Shown here one piece after another: positions 37,137-51,140 of a stretch of DNA of 64,000 bases (position 1 is its first letter; every line of letters begins with the position of its first letter). The notes under the pieces are model-generated. The model was not told where the DNA came from. It made no database searches and was given only the letters and a program-made list of their open reading frames with translations. Position numbers and translations under genes: made by a program. The DNA lies in contig OX485804.1 in assembly GCA_950295325.1 (NCBI GenBank), positions 30,688,001 through 30,752,000 on the forward strand, written 5' to 3'. Source of the stretch: Polytrichum commune. Taxonomy: Eukaryota > Streptophyta > Polytrichopsida > Polytrichales > Polytrichaceae.

Positions 37137-37878
37137 TTATCATTCTCAGGTTGGTATGCAGTTCCATGCACCATACAATCATTTGATTTGTTGGTTCACT
37201 TGTTCTGTCTGTTTTCCCTCTACAATGCACATCCATGTGTACTTTTTTTACTCTTGATATTGTTCTCAGTATGGTGATGGTATACATGTGCAACACTGCC
37301 CTTTATAATATTCGCAGTAAAAAGTCAATGCAAAATAGGAACTTCAGGAAGGCGTTCTAATAATTTTGGTATTGTGATTCTCTTGTTTATTACAGATAAT
37401 AGCTGTATCACAGAAGTTGTTGTACTCTATTGCGGAGTTTGGCAGGCACATCTGGAGTTCAAGAAGACTACCAGGTGTTGTGACCACAGATAGTCAGGAA
37501 AAACAGTAGGAGTTCTCTAGGACTAGAATGCTGAAGGTGGGAATTTCTCTGTACTTCAGCTATATTTAAATTTTTAACCTGTCGCTTCCAAAGGAAGCCG
37601 GTGATTTGGAAGAAATTTACACTTCTTGTCCGGGTACTGTGGACAAAAATGCCTGCCTGAGATGCTAAGTTCATAAACGTACATTCAATTTACACCAAAT
37701 TACCTGGGACAGCAATGCTGGTATTGGTGTTGGAAAGGGAAGATCGAAAATTCCTATCAATGTGATTTAGATATGAGAGTGACTGCAACCCATCAGAGGC
37801 TTTCTTTGGCCCTTTGTGCTGAATCATATGGGCCAAACACTCACTTCCTGAGGCTCCTGGCTGTAAGCACTGAAGGCA
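37137..37878. other. 3' flank of the reticulocalbin gene
   Basis: Contains the 3' untranslated region of the plus-strand gene. No further gene is supported. Confidence 0.35.
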
Positions 37879-38787
37879 CCTATTCAAGGCTTTAGTGCTT
37901 CCTACTTCCACATATGGCACCGAGATTTGGGGAGGCGACTTGAAAAACTCTCATTGGAAAGTCTTTGAGAAGGGCATGCATATGCATATGATGTCTCACG
38001 CCAAAGTGTGTTCCTTGACTACCTATCATATCTTATTAGCTGACTTTAAAGAACTTCCTGAAGAATTATATGTTCTCAAGCCTTACTATGGGCTTTCAAC
38101 AATAGCTTGCCCACCTAACCTAAGCAACCTCACTATCCCAACAACTAGCCAAACAAGAATTTAACACTTGGTACAAATTGACAACCATGTGGAAGACAAC
38201 ATAGGGTTTATCTCATTGGGAAACCCATGACAACCCAACCACATCAAAAGTAGCATATGATGATATCGAAGAGGTTTTTCTTGCTAAAGAGTGGAACTCT
38301 TTCCATCTCTCTGGGAAGAAACTAAATTACCTCCACCTCAAGGATTTTCTTCGATATAAATGTGAATTGTACTTGAAGCAACCACTGACTCCACCACAAT
38401 GCAAGATCATTGTTGCCTACTACACCTTGCACCATAGGCTTGCCATTGCAAGTGGACGATGGACAATTATCCCTATCTCTTGAGATATTAGACTATGCTC
38501 ACTTATGCTCCTAAAATGCAATTGAAAATGAGGCACATTTTGTGTTGGAACGTCCCCTATACAACCCCATTAGAGATAAGTAAGTTTCCATCACTATTTG
38601 AGAACATAGTACCATAGAGTTTCAAGTCATTTTTTCAATTAGACCAACAAGTTAACATTAGTCTCTATGTCACGAAGGCTACTGCACTCCACCACTCTAG
38701 AGAATCAATTGGTTTGAAACCATCATGATGTACTTTCAATCCCATTAGCCTTTTTGGCATCTTGGACTTTAAAATTGATTTCATTTC
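37879..38787 (+). pseudogene. 5'-truncated LINE fragment (copy A)
   Basis: From 37879 the sequence parallels the 3' part of the LINE at 39.4-42.6 kb, beginning at CTATTCAAGGCTTT. A frame from 37895 encodes GDLKNSHWKVFEKGM and YHILLADFKELPEELY, the same region as in copy B. Stops and frame changes follow. Truncation at the 5' end is typical of LINE insertions. Similarity to copy B ends near 38787. Confidence 0.6.
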
Positions 38788-39389
38788 ATTGATGTTGGAA
38801 GCAATTTATTGCCTTGTTGAAACTTATGCAATTTCTTCGGCAATGTTTTATTAACATGTTTGTACGTAGTCAGGATTGCAGGACATGTTCAATGCTAACC
38901 CCTAGACCCTTTGCTAATCCTTGATTTGTTCATCCACTTGGCATTTGGGTTGTCAAATTCTTCATTTGACATTTAGTCCATGATTGACATAAATAGTTTG
39001 GTGTTACTAGTTGCAATTGCTTTCCATAACAACCCGATTCAAACCATTGCCCTCTCTTCTTCAAAATAGGTCATAGTGTAGGATCAAGGCTACCAACCCT
39101 GTCTAGTGAAGGACGTTCTCTGCCCCAATCCTAAGAAGCAAAATCAATATGTTTTCAATATCAAACATGAACTCACTTACGTGCAAGGTGAGACCTAGAC
39201 TTCATTAGATGACCACGCTCAAGCTTGCTTACACTTGATACTATGCATAGCTCAACCCATCTTCTCTAAAAAATTATTTATTAAGTTTTAAATAAGTTTT
39301 AAATAAATAAATAAATTTTATTTAAAAATTATGTGGAAAAAATGAGGTAGACTGTCCAAGACATGATTTGATAGTGATTGTCAAGAGAC
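38788..39389. other. spacer between LINE copies
   Basis: No gene supported. It may include the older LINE 3' tail and a short TAAATAAATAAATAAA tract near 39298. Confidence 0.3.
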
Positions 39390-42300
39390 CCGGCGAAAAT
39401 TTTGTATGGTGTTAAACTCTACTCACTCAGATAATATTTCTAAGATGGTTTTCAGAAAGTATTTCATGATGATCCGGTATAAGAAACGCTCTCACCTAGA
39501 GTGCAAAAAAAAAGAACTACATCTTCTACTAAAAAGTGACCCCATATTATTGTGGAAGAGCTTTGAAGAAAAAGATGATTCAACCCTCTCATTTATGCCA
39601 CAAGAAGCAATAATAATACACCTCTAGACAAAAGTATCAACGATCATTTTGTTCTAAACAATCAACTTCTTGATGTTTTCACAAAAGGGGAAATATGGGC
39701 CAATCTGAAAGATTTAGCAAATCACAAAGCCAGTGATATTCATGAGTTAAAACATGAGTATGTAAAATGGGTTGCAAATGATCTATGTGAACCAATTGCA
39801 AAGTTGTTTGATTTGGTGGCTAAAGAGGGCTTCCCGGCTTCATGGACTATCAACAACATTCAAATGATCTTCATATCTAGTGAAAAATGCTCCCCCAAGG
39901 AACTATAGGACCATAATGCTAGGAACAATCTTTGGCAAGCTATATGGCTTTGTTTTTGAAAAAATGTTTAATTGATGGGTGGAATTGAAAGGGGTTGGAG
40001 CAAGAGGACAAGCGGGTTACAAGGAAGGTAGATCTACTCTGGACCACATCCTTACATTATGCGCTTTAATTGCACAAGAAGTATTTGCAAGTCGATGTCT
40101 CTATTTTGTTGATTTCAAAAAAGCTTTTGAGACAGTCTTGTGTGAGAAGCTTTGGGCACGCCTCCAACAATTAGGTGTACCACCTCATTTAAAAGAGGTT
40201 GTCAAAGCCATGTACACCACAATCTACACAAACGTTCAAATAAATGGCAACACACATGGTGAAGTAATGTCAGAGATTGGTGTTAAACAAGGATGTCCCA
40301 TCTCCCCCACACTATTCGGCTTGTACATTGATGAACTTGAAACATATACGGACGAGATCGATGAGGATCCTTCCTATTTATTTTAACACAATGGTTGTCA
40401 TTCTTCTTTATGTTGATGATGTTGTTCTACTCTCTAAATTAGGAACATGCCTACAAAGAATTTTGAACAAGCTATATGAGGTCTGCATTTTTTCTAGCCT
40501 TGAAGCCAATTTATCTAAGACCAAAATCATGATATTTGGTAGCAACAAAAGGAAATTGAACCAAGAGCCACTCCACCTAGACAAGGACCAAATTAAAATA
40601 ATCCGCACTACAAATGACTTGGGATTGATTTTTATTCACATGGTTACTTTGAGCCATCCAGTAAGACGCGTAGAATCACAAGTATGAAAGCCTTGAGGGG
40701 CACCTTAAGAAAAGAAGCAGTAGTCAAAGTCACACGTTCAGAAATCAAATCCCATCTATTCAAGGCTTTGGTGCTTCCAACTTTCACAAATGGCACTAAA
40801 ATATGGGTAGGCGACTTGAAAAACTCTCATTGGAAGGTTTTCAAGAAGGGCATGAAAATACATATGATGTTTCATGTGAAAGTGCATCCTTCGACTACCT
40901 ATCATATTTTGATGGCGGAATTTGGAGAACTTCCCATAGAATTATACGCTCTCAAGCTCACTTTGGGCTTTCAACAACAACATGCCCACCTCAGGGAGGT
41001 GACTATCGGAATTTTAGAAAACCACATGAGATAAAATTAAAAAAAAATTAAGGTCGATTTAATTTATTTAGGGTAAATTTTATAATTTTATTAGATCTAC
41101 CATAGTATTGGAAATATGTCCCTACATGATTATATGTAAAATAGGGTGGTGGATAATTCCTCCAACTTAATAACTTGTAGAAGAAAAAAAATAGGGTCAT
41201 AGACATAGGATCCCCCTAAAAGTGTGTAGTAGGATTAATAAAATAATTGTGGGTTTGATGTCATTGGTGCTAAACCTCTCATAATTTATTAGTTTTATCA
41301 TAACATTAGAAAGGATGTTGAACATGTATCTTGATAGTATTAGAGGGTGCATAGTTGTATCCTAACCCTTCACATTGTAAATGTTTGTTACAAGGTTTAA
41401 ATGGGACTATAGTTGTGCAAAATTTCATGTCTTGTCAGAATTGATTATATTTCTTGTTTTGTCCTATCCGTGTTTATAACTTGTCTATTTCAGCTTGTAT
41501 ATTTTGTTATCTCCATGTTTATTGGTAACCCTTTATCTAGTATCCAAGTGCTATTGGTTGTGTTTTGAATGGTCTTTGAATGGTTTAGTATTGGTATTAC
41601 TAATTAAAACCAAATGATTGACAATTTGAATGGTATGGAGTGTTTGTGCTCACATAGTCGGTTTTGCAATGCTATAGTATTCCGTCCATTATTTGGTACT
41701 TGTACTATTTATAAAAAAAAAGTGTGCCAGAATATCTCAATTAAATTACATATAAATATAGGGTGCTAAAAAATATGCCAAAGTAGCTTTTTATCTACAA
41801 ATAGGGAGGGAAAAATTTAACTGAGAGGTGCATAAATATCCCCCCATTAAATACCCCATTATCGCACGTGGTTACAAAACGTAAGGTTGTGTGATCGCCC
41901 TAAGATGCCCACCTATCCCCTTCTTGGTTAGTTAATAAAGCAACCTCACTTTCCCAACACCTGGCACAAATTGACAACCATGTGGAAGACATCATGGGGT
42001 CTATCTCATTGGGAAACCCATGACAACCCAACCACATCAAAAATAGCATATGTTGATATCAAAGACTTCTCTTACTTAAGAGTGGAACTCTTTCCATTTC
42101 TATGGGAAGAAACTAGATTACCTCCACCTCAAGGATTTTCTCAAATACAAATGTGAATTGGACTTGAAGCAATCATTGACACCATCACAATACAAGATCC
42201 TTGTTGCTTACCGCACCTCGAACCATAGACTTGCCATTGAAACTAGACGATGGTCAACTATCTCTATATCTAGAGATACTAGACTATGCAACTTTTTCTC

Positions 42301-42576
42301 CTATAACTATTGAAAATGAGGCACATTTCATGTTGAAATGTCACCTATATAATCCCATTAGAAAATGAGTTTCTGTCATTATTTGAAAATGTAGTACGAG
42401 GAATCCTCAAGTCTTTCTTTCAATTGGACCATCAAGTGGACATTAGCCTCTGTCTCATGGGCGCTACCACACTTTACCACTCTAAGAATTAGATGGTTTA
42501 AGACCATCTTGATGTACTTTCAGTCCCATGAGCCTTTTTGACTTCCTAGACTTCAAAAGCAATTTCATTTCATAAC
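39390..42576 (+). pseudogene. broken LINE reverse transcriptase (copy B, split)
   Basis: Non-LTR retrotransposon relic. Reading across frames, 39.4-39.95 kb gives the region before the reverse transcriptase (EGFPASWTINNIQMIF) and fingers (SPKNYRTIMLG in a shifted frame). 39979-40386 gives GRSTLDHILTL, LYFVDFKKAFE and GVKQGCPISPTLFG. From about 40400 the frame shifts to LLYVDDVVLL, the palm motif with the catalytic Asp pair. 40684-41034 gives the C-terminal region. At least two frameshifts and several stops make it inactive. No endonuclease domain is visible upstream, so it is 5'-truncated. The LINE 3' part resumes near 41936 after about 900 bp of unrelated DNA and ends near 42576 by comparison with copy A. 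Confidence 0.75.
41036..41935. other. insertion inside LINE copy B
   Basis: Copy A runs continuously where copy B is interrupted: copy B leaves the alignment near CATGCCCACCTCAGG (about 40995) and returns at GCAACCTCACTTTCCCAACA (about 41939). The intervening AT-rich DNA has no motif I recognise and no clear terminal repeats. Confidence 0.5.
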
Positions 42577-44389
42577 GATCTAACACTTGAGGAATTCTTC
42601 AATTACACTCAGGAATCTCCTATACTCTACTTGAAGTCACATTTTCAAGTTGTTGATCTTGTGTGATAGCACTTTTGAAGCTCTCCGCCATGCTGAGCAA
42701 ATCGGGCAGACCTAAAACATCGTTAACAGATTGAATTTAGTGGCCCCCTTCTAGGATCCTGAGACACACTAACACCTCACTGGTGGTGCTCTTGTGTTCC
42801 CTTGTTCCAAGAAAGTTGATTGGACCCTTTGTAAGCTTAGCCACAAAGGTGCTAAGAACCCATGCCTCCCTTACCACTTTTGGCCAGCAATTTTGTTACA
42901 CTAACAGCCCCCCTACTGAGAGCTTTTGGGAAGTCGGTTGCTCTTTAAAGGCATGTGACCCTACTGTGGCAATTCCAACTCCACAAACTATTTTGACCTT
43001 TGGATTGGATCAAAAATCACCTCATCCCAGTCATTGTAATCTCAAGTTTCATAAATGGCATGGAGAAGTAAAAGTTTTAAGAGTCAGGAAGAAGATTCTC
43101 ATTCTCCTAAATTGATCACATAGACCCTCCCAATTGTGCCCACTATGCAACCTAAAATGGTGTCTATAGTAGGACCACATACTCCAATTGCGTTGCATTG
43201 TAACTCCAACTTGTCCATTCTTGTGGTTGTTCTTAGCTTGCCCCCTAGCCCGGATGTCAGAACAAGTAATAAATGTAACCTCCGAAGTGCACGCTATTTC
43301 AGGGCTTTTATGTTGGATGCACTAATTTCCTCTCCTCGGACTTCAATGAGGTTGCAGGTATGTGTGGGCTTCAATTGATCAAACCATCTCTATTTATGTA
43401 CTTAGACCAAATAGTCATAAGTTTAAATTATATTTCGCAAATAACATGTTAACATATCTCTTCACAGTTCTCACTCCTGCCATATAGAAGCCGGTCCATG
43501 GTCGACATATTCAATCAGTGGGTCTGCTTAAGTGACTACTCTGTCCAGCCACAGTATATCCTATGAGACTAAATGTACTGGGTTGAATATTTTGTAAAGA
43601 TATTCAACAAGAATCACTGGAATCCAGGTTTTGACGACTGTACATTGTTCAACAAACGGCAATGCTAATTAAAAACACTTTGATCACTTCATAAGATTCC
43701 CAATACTTGCAGACAAAATGCAGGATTCACAACTTGTGGGATGGCAATCTTCAAGTGTGACTTTGTAATTGTTGAAATGCACTCACAAACACAAACCACA
43801 TCAATGCAACTATATATCTGATCCAGCTCTCTACCTGCTTTCTGCTAATTCTGTAATTCAGATCCGGAATTTCACAATATACATGGCTATTGAGAGTCAA
43901 ACCGACTGATTCAGTTTATTTATACAAGAAATGTGTTCCCAAGCATAAAACATCAACAAGGTATAATCATCTTGACACAGATGTCCATCCAAAGTTGCAA
44001 ACAACTTCAACATATCCTGATTAGAATTTGTCTTTGCAAGGCTAATACTCTGTTTCTTTGTGCTTCACCAATATCTGCAACAAGCATATTAACAGCACCA
44101 TAGTCTGAAGCAGTCAGCACCCACATACACAAATAGAATAGTGGGCCACAAAGTCAGCAAAACAAAATTGGAGTTTTTTTGTAAGAGACTTGATACCTAA
44201 CATCCCAAGTGTGAGTCTCTTTTCTAACTATACTATCTGAAGTCTAGATGTCTGTGCCAAAAACTTCACACAGAAAAGCCATCACTCACCATGTATATCG
44301 TGTCATATTTTAAGAGACCAGCCTTTGAATCTGGAAACCCTGTCCAGAGCTCAGGTGAATGATATATAACTTAACTACAACAGATCAGA
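42577..44389. other. intergenic DNA and 3' flank of OST1
   Basis: No gene supported. The part nearest 44.39 kb must be the 3' untranslated region of the minus-strand ribophorin gene. An open frame at 42783-43115 has no motif and is probably chance. Confidence 0.35.
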
Positions 44390-46519
44390 CTAGTCATCAA
44401 GAGAAGAAAGCAGAGAGGACACTTCCTGTTTAAGGATGTCCAGCTTCTCCTGAATGGGTGCAATGCGAGCATCAATGTCTTTACTACTCAACTTGCGTTC
44501 ATATGCATCCACAGTAGTCATCTGCTTCTGCTGCAACTTCTCCACCATCTCCTTCTCCTTTGCTAGCAAAGTTTCCACCTTGGTCACAAGTGCAGAGGGC
44601 TTAACAGAGGAAGCTTTGCCTGGGATGGTTTTGATAGAGGATTGAAGGGAGTCTGTGAGCACTTTCAGGTCCTTGGAAGTCCTTTTCCAGATATCATCCG
44701 CATTTTTGCGTGCCACTTTGCATGCAGTAATATCCCCTGAGCGAGCAACATCCTTCAATGATGCATCCAGACGCTCCTCAACAGTGCTGCGCTCTGTCAG
44801 CACCTTTTGCAACCGCTGAAGCACATCAATAACCTCCTCACGCTGAACCTGTGCTAGGTATGAGGCAGTTGACTTCGATATGGTGAAATCAAAATGGGTG
44901 TATGCAATGCAGGCGGCGAAGAATGCCAAGAACCCAAGCACAAGCATAAAAGGCTCCACCAACATTGCCAATGGGTTAAATCTGTAGTAAACCTGGAAAT
45001 ACTTGAACTGGTGCTCCAAAACAGAGTTCTGCTTACTCAATACGGCAACGGTCCTTCCCACCGTATCTAAATAAGAGTACTTCTTTTCTTGCCATTGCTC
45101 CACATTGAAAGGAACAGACACTGATACATCACGAGACCCCTCGGGTAGCACAACCTTCAAGATTAGCTTGTCCACAACCACATTGTTGAATGGGCTGCCG
45201 AAGCTGATATTCAGATATCGAGAACCATCGGGAGCTCTGTAGACTAAGTCCTGAAGAGGAACGCTGTAACCTAATGTGAAGACGACTTTCCAACCTCCAA
45301 AGAGAGGGTACCGAGGCTCCAGCTCAAGCTCTGTTTTCCTGAAGTCTGACCTCAAGTGTGAAGTTGAGATGTTGCCAATCTCATCGCGGTAGTAGACTGA
45401 ATGTGCGTGGACTGGGAGCCTGGCCAAAAGATGTCTAAAAGATGCCGCTCCACTTGCCCCAGGTCTAGCCTGGTAGTCATACCTTGAGAAACTGCCCTTG
45501 AGGCGTGCCCCCTCATTACCAAGGCGGTAATTCTCTGTAACATACACATTTCCCCAATGCGAAATTTCCACTTCTCTCACCAACTCTTCTACCACAGCGA
45601 AAGGATGGTTGTTCTCGAAGTGAAGATTGATTGGCTTGCTGGAAAATGCTTTTGTACCCTCGAATGGACCATACCTGATCTCACTGTCCACCACCTTGGT
45701 AGCCTCAGCCTTGGTATATGACTCAATGCGGGAGCTAGCAAGCTTGAAAATAGAGAGCTGGGACTTGATCGGGTATGGTGACAGGATGTACGCATCGTCA
45801 CTATATTCAACAAACTGAGACTCTGATTGCCCAATTTCCTCAGGGAAGGGCTTCATAAGGTGAGACAAAGCCACGTAAAACTCCACATTGATCACTTCTC
45901 CCTGCTTCAAAGGTATCGGCAACAACACTGTGTATAAGGTCACTGTATCTTGTTCCAACACCTCCTCCACTTCCAAAGGCGACATTGCAACCGCGACATT
46001 CTTGCCCTTGCCCTTCGCCTCCTTCATCATGATCTCCATAAATGCAACCTTCTTTGATTGCTCCGCAGTCAGAGCCAACGTCAGTTTGGATGCTGGCTCT
46101 GCTCCTGTGTTCTCCACCCTCATCGTAGTCGAAACCCTGGCCACCTGTGTTGTAAGATCCACCTACATTCCACATCCAGCCACATCACCGATATATAATT
46201 ACACATAACACACACATCACACACATCACATATACCATCACACATTTAACAAAACCCTCACAAACTCATTCACTCACTCACATACTCCACTAAACCCTAA
46301 CACAAGCTCAAAAACACCAGCAACTAAAGCACACTGTAAACAGAACTCCATTCGATGCAGCAGACATAGCCATAACAGAAAAGATGAATCGAGGATTGAA
46401 ATAGCATCACACACCTTGCGATCGGCTCGCACGACATTGAGGCTGACGGCAGCGTTTGACACGGTCGAAGCGGCCAGCAGGAGCAGCAGCGAGAGCGGCA
46501 GAAACACAGAGTTCGCCAT
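44390..46519 (-). CDS. OST1: ribophorin I, oligosaccharyltransferase subunit 1
   Basis: Subunit of the ER oligosaccharyltransferase complex that moves the preassembled glycan from dolichyl diphosphate to Asn of nascent proteins; ribophorin I is a non-catalytic subunit that presents substrates. Exon 1 is 46415-46519, exon 2 is 44390-46162; the 252 bp intron has a GTGTGT donor and a TGTAG acceptor, phase 0, giving 625 aa, close to the usual 600-615. Residues 1-23 form a signal peptide with a Leu-rich core, cleaved near SNA. The luminal domain carries family hallmarks SHWGNVYVTENYRL and YYRDEIGNISTSHLR, and two sequons (GNISTS and LNISF). One membrane segment lies at about 434-457, followed by a roughly 170-residue Lys/Glu-rich cytosolic tail likely to form helices. 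The start context (CGCCATGGCG) is good. Exon 2 opens with GTG (Val), which is a splice junction, not a start. Confidence 0.95.
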
Positions 46520-46664
46520 GGCGCGGGGCAATTGGTTTCCTCCCCGATGCGATGTGCTACCACATCCGCGAGAGTGCGAGTGGAGCGTGGCCGCGTTGGC
46601 CACAAGGTGTCGGAGGAGAGCTCGCTTCCCTCCCTGCAACTGGGAACACAAAGTCACAGCGCAA

Positions 46665-46699
<35 letters not shown>

Positions 46700-46735
46700 T
46701 AGGGTTAAATTTCGCCTCTACCACACCTGTGTGAA
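46520..46735 (-). promoter_or_regulatory. OST1 leader/promoter with GA repeat and telo-box
   Basis: Reading toward the gene on the minus strand, an AACCCTA telo-box-like word (46700-46706) is followed by a (GA)n tract of 27 bases (46669-46695) about 150 bases before the start codon. Such words are common in plant promoters and leaders of housekeeping genes. I infer the role from position only. Confidence 0.4.
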
Positions 46736-49700
46736 TGGTGGCTTTTTGCAACTACTTTGTAATGTTGACCACAACACATGAGAGCGCCTTTGTGAGGAAA
46801 TTATAAGCACTTAGGTGAGGTAGAAGCGCCTATGACGGACACTTTGACCACTTTGTATAAAACATTTCACTAGAGTTCATCAAATTTCAACATTGTACAA
46901 TTTACATATGATTAATAAAAGTTATTATTTATTTGCAATTCAAAGTGGTTACATGGGTCCCCACCCAAAATAATATAAATATATGTATATATAATTTAAA
47001 ATACAAAATGGACAATGTCATTTCTAGTATTTTATCCTTTTCAAATAATGAGATGAGATTTTAATTTTCAAAATAATGTAAGCAATGCTCATGTATAAAT
47101 ATGTAGCGTAGTTTTGATACAAAATATAGGTGTTAGAATTGGCACTTCTTCCTTAACCCTTAAGCATATATGAAGGTTTAATTTTATTCTTTTGTGATAA
47201 ATAGAAAATAGATAGTAAATATTATATCAGTTGGATAAGTTGGGAGTTAAAAATTAACTTAGTAAGTAAATCCTAATAGAACAAGTGGCAATAGATTATT
47301 ATAAGATTATTTCGGAATTAACTTAACTAAAGGTCATAATCGAGTGGTTGGTAAGGCTAAAGGTTTAGGATATTCCAAATCTAAAATGGCTACGTGACAA
47401 AACGATTAAAGAAGTGGAGTAAAATGACATTGACTAGTAAGGATACTCTTTAACTTAGTCTATTCGCCTCGACGATGGAAAATCCACTTTGATAAATGTC
47501 TTTTGACATTACTATGTCAAAATGGGATGAAGTTTTTTGGATACGAAGAATCAACGGTGGCTAACCAGAGAGTCTACTTTCAATTATTTTTATATGTCTA
47601 GATAGGTCTCAAAGTTATCTCTTTATTCATACTAGTTTCATTGAAATCTAAAATTCTGACTAAAAATTATAAGCATTTCCGTGAGGCAACTCACATAAAT
47701 ATTATTTTTTCATATTTATTCTCAAATAATTAGAAGTTCTAAAATATTGTATTAGTGTTTGGTCCCCTTTGTGTTGAATTTTAATAATTGAACTATATTA
47801 GAAGGGTATAGGTTGCCGATTTCAAGGTAACTAAGCTTAGATTGGGCTAATTGGATGCTTAGAAAGCTAACTACAACATTTTCACTCATAAGACTTTTGA
47901 ACCTTATAAAATATTATTTGTGAACTAAAGGTAAGTATGATTCAACCCTTTGGCTTGAAAACCAAGGGGGTGCCTACTTTACCTCACAGCGTCCGAGAGG
48001 CCTAGACTGAGTCTCTTGAAGCATTAAAAAAACATATAATTGAGTTAGTACGTACTTTCGTGTTTAGCTAATTGTGTTAAAATCAACTTTTTGTAAATCG
48101 ATTTTATTTTTCAAGTGTGCTCTTTGAGTTGGTTGAATATCTTGATGTTATTGAAAATTTAAGCTTAAATACGCAATTTTTGGTGCCCTTGGATGCAAGA
48201 ACATGTATTTTATTGTGATCATGAATACCAAATTTGAATACATCTTACTGTCTCCTTGACTTAAGACAATGTACATAAAAACAGTTTCATCCATTACACC
48301 CATGACTCTCCATCTTTCCAAATTGGTGGGCAAAAGTTGAGAATGGCAAGGCAATGTAGGGTGGTGGCCTCATCACCACCACCACCTCGTCCATTGTGTA
48401 TTATATAAGGATTCAGACCAATAAATATATATAGCATTGTTAAAAACTTGGTGAGGCTTGTATAAAGTGTGTATATAGTTGTATATTGAGTTCTCACATC
48501 TTTTGAAGGTTCAAAGAATGTTGGTCTTATCATGTTCACTCTTCTTAATTTGACACTTTCAATTTAGTGATATATGGCAAGGCTCGAAGTTTCAAATAAA
48601 CACGAAAAAATAATGAATAGGATGAGACAAGACTATGTACTTGTAATGTATCAAGATGTAGGCTAGATTCAATCATCACCACAATTGGATGGGCTTATAT
48701 CATCACTTAAAGAAAGAAAGAAATAATATATCACTTTAACCTTCTATAATTTTTGAATTTCAACTCCAATTATGAAATTTGGAATGATAATGTGTGTAAA
48801 TTGAGATTTATCACCAAATGATAAAATTTCTAATTCGATCCAATGGCCATTTATTAGCATGTGTAGCTAGAAGTGCCCACAATGATGTTACATGTCTTCA
48901 TAGAAAACATGGCTCCAAATGACATGGTCTCAAACCACATATGTCAAATTGACACAAACATTGTTCAAAACATAATAATGATTTCAAACAATGCAAAATT
49001 TGGTTTCCATCCATAACATTATTATTAGTTGAGAGTGTGTCATTTTTACTTCTTGAGGGGTGGGTTTCTGTCATAACATTTTATAGTGGAACCACACTAT
49101 GCTCAACCTCAAACAAAAGCTCCCTAAGAAATATCCAAGCACAAATCATGGAAGATCCGAGGGAAGATCATATTCGAGGTTTCGATTCAACCATAATTGG
49201 GTTGTAGTCTTCAACAAGTTAATTATGATAGGTTTTTTTACAAATTCAATGTGGCATATACATGGGGTTACAAACAACATGTACACAGTAGAGATGAGGC
49301 AATTGCCTTCACATTACTTTACATGCACCAAACTTTGGTAGTTGATTTGTTGGTGGTGGGGGCTTGGCAAAGGGGAGGATGGTGGCTTCGTGATTGTGAC
49401 CATATTTACTTGTGTACTTTATTGAAGTTGTCAAGAGAGCAATACAATGAAACTATCAAATATTATGGTCAAGGGTAGGGTACATCTCCAATCATAGTTG
49501 AGGTGTTGGTAGACGCGACAATGTAACTTTGTACATGGGGTTGTACATAGGAGCAATTGATGATGGATGGTGGAGCATTCATCTATCCACATTCATTGCA
49601 CAAAGTGATCTAAAGTTCATACGTAAATTACATATTTTTAATTCATTTGAAGTACACGTATCCCATGCCTAGTTCACTAGAAAACATGTTTTAGACATCG

Positions 49701-50826
49701 TGCATTCATTAAGTGCAAAGTGCCTAAACCAAGATTGCATTTTGAAAGTTGGATTGCCTTGGATGTCTATACACAATTAAGCCCCAATTAAGGTGACAAG
49801 GTTTTTCTATCTCCTATTCTTTATCTCTTCACTCTATCTCACGATCTAAGACCTCGTTTCAATTTCTACATCGAGCCTACACATCATCAATTCCATTGTC
49901 GCAAGCATGTTGGATGGTCCATTCTTCCTCTCACTCAAAGGGATTATCCAACAAGTTTGTTTTCATTATGAGATATTGGTATCTTGATACAACACCATAG
50001 AAGTTCATGTCCACCACACACAAGTTATTTCTTGACAAGTAAAATGATATGAGACAATATACTCAAGTCACTTGAAATTTTATCTCTTAAAAAATCACCA
50101 AAAACGATGCAATCCACCTATAAATAACATCTATATATCTAGTTTACAAACATGTTTCTATCAACATGGATTTGGCAATGTTAAATCTAATTTCCATAAT
50201 AGACATGTCATATAAATAAATAAAAAGAGAATAAAAATTGTAATGTGTTATCAATACATTTTATTTTTTCAATAGTAAAAATATCAAGATAAAAATACAA
50301 AAACCCACTAAACTACCCTAACCCTGCCATAGGCAATCACGTAATTCCATGGGGTTATGTATAAATAACTAATATGTTAAGAATTACCCAATGGTGCATA
50401 ATGTAATTGTTTTATAATACATATTGTGAAATTATGCGGTGTTTGATTTGTGTGTTTGTTTATATGATGTTGCACATAAATGAAGGAATAAGAAAAAAAA
50501 TGCAATTATCATGACAATAGTTGAAATTGTATTTTGTTTCTTCAACAAATTTTGTTATATTTATATGCTATAATTATCTCCATGAAATTGTGATAGATGC
50601 CCTTGAGCCTTGTACTATCCCCTAACCCCCACCAATAATGTCATGGTCAAAGATAATGAAAACAACAATGACAACAAATGCCATACCACACGGTCATTGC
50701 CGTAGCCACTAACAACAACTACGTCAAGAATCATCCACTTCCCCATGGCCCCCACCGTATCAATTGTATTGTAGTAGAGTACTTTATACCCCATACACGC
50801 ACCCTTAAAGATACCTGGGTGGAACC
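46736..50826. other. AT-rich intergenic DNA
   Basis: No gene supported. 46820-46925 is a small dispersed repeat also seen at 13890-14040. The rest shows only short unconserved open frames. Confidence 0.35.
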
Positions 50827-51049
50827 TACATTAAATATGACATTTAGTGTCACTTACTATTTGAAATTACACAACGCTATAATTATTTACTTACATCTCA
50901 ATTTTTTTTACCAACAAAGGTCTAATTGATTGTTTGGACATTTTAGAACATTAGCATATTTACTTGGTAGAAATATACATTGATTGTAAAGAGATATAGG
51001 AATGTGTTACTCCAAATAAAAAGTGACACTACATATCATATTTAGTGTA
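50827..51049. mobile_element. MITE, CACTAAATATGATATTTAGTG family (copy 2)
   Basis: About 223 bp between TA dinucleotides. The left end CTACATTAAATATGACATTT and right end ATATCATATTTAGTGTAG are imperfect mirrors. The internal ACTTACTATTTGAAATTACA and CCAACAAAGGTCTAATTG words match the copy at 32.5 kb. Confidence 0.6.
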
Positions 51050-51140
51050 GTTACCCCCATAACATTGATTAAACTTAACACATTTCCACGCATATCCATG
51101 GAGAGGAGTACCTTACCTTAGCTCAGTATAATACAATGTT

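Noticed and set aside
44390-46162. Translation of OST1 beginning at position 46162
   Set aside because: The codon there is GTG directly after a splice acceptor; the true start with a signal peptide is in exon 1 at 46519.
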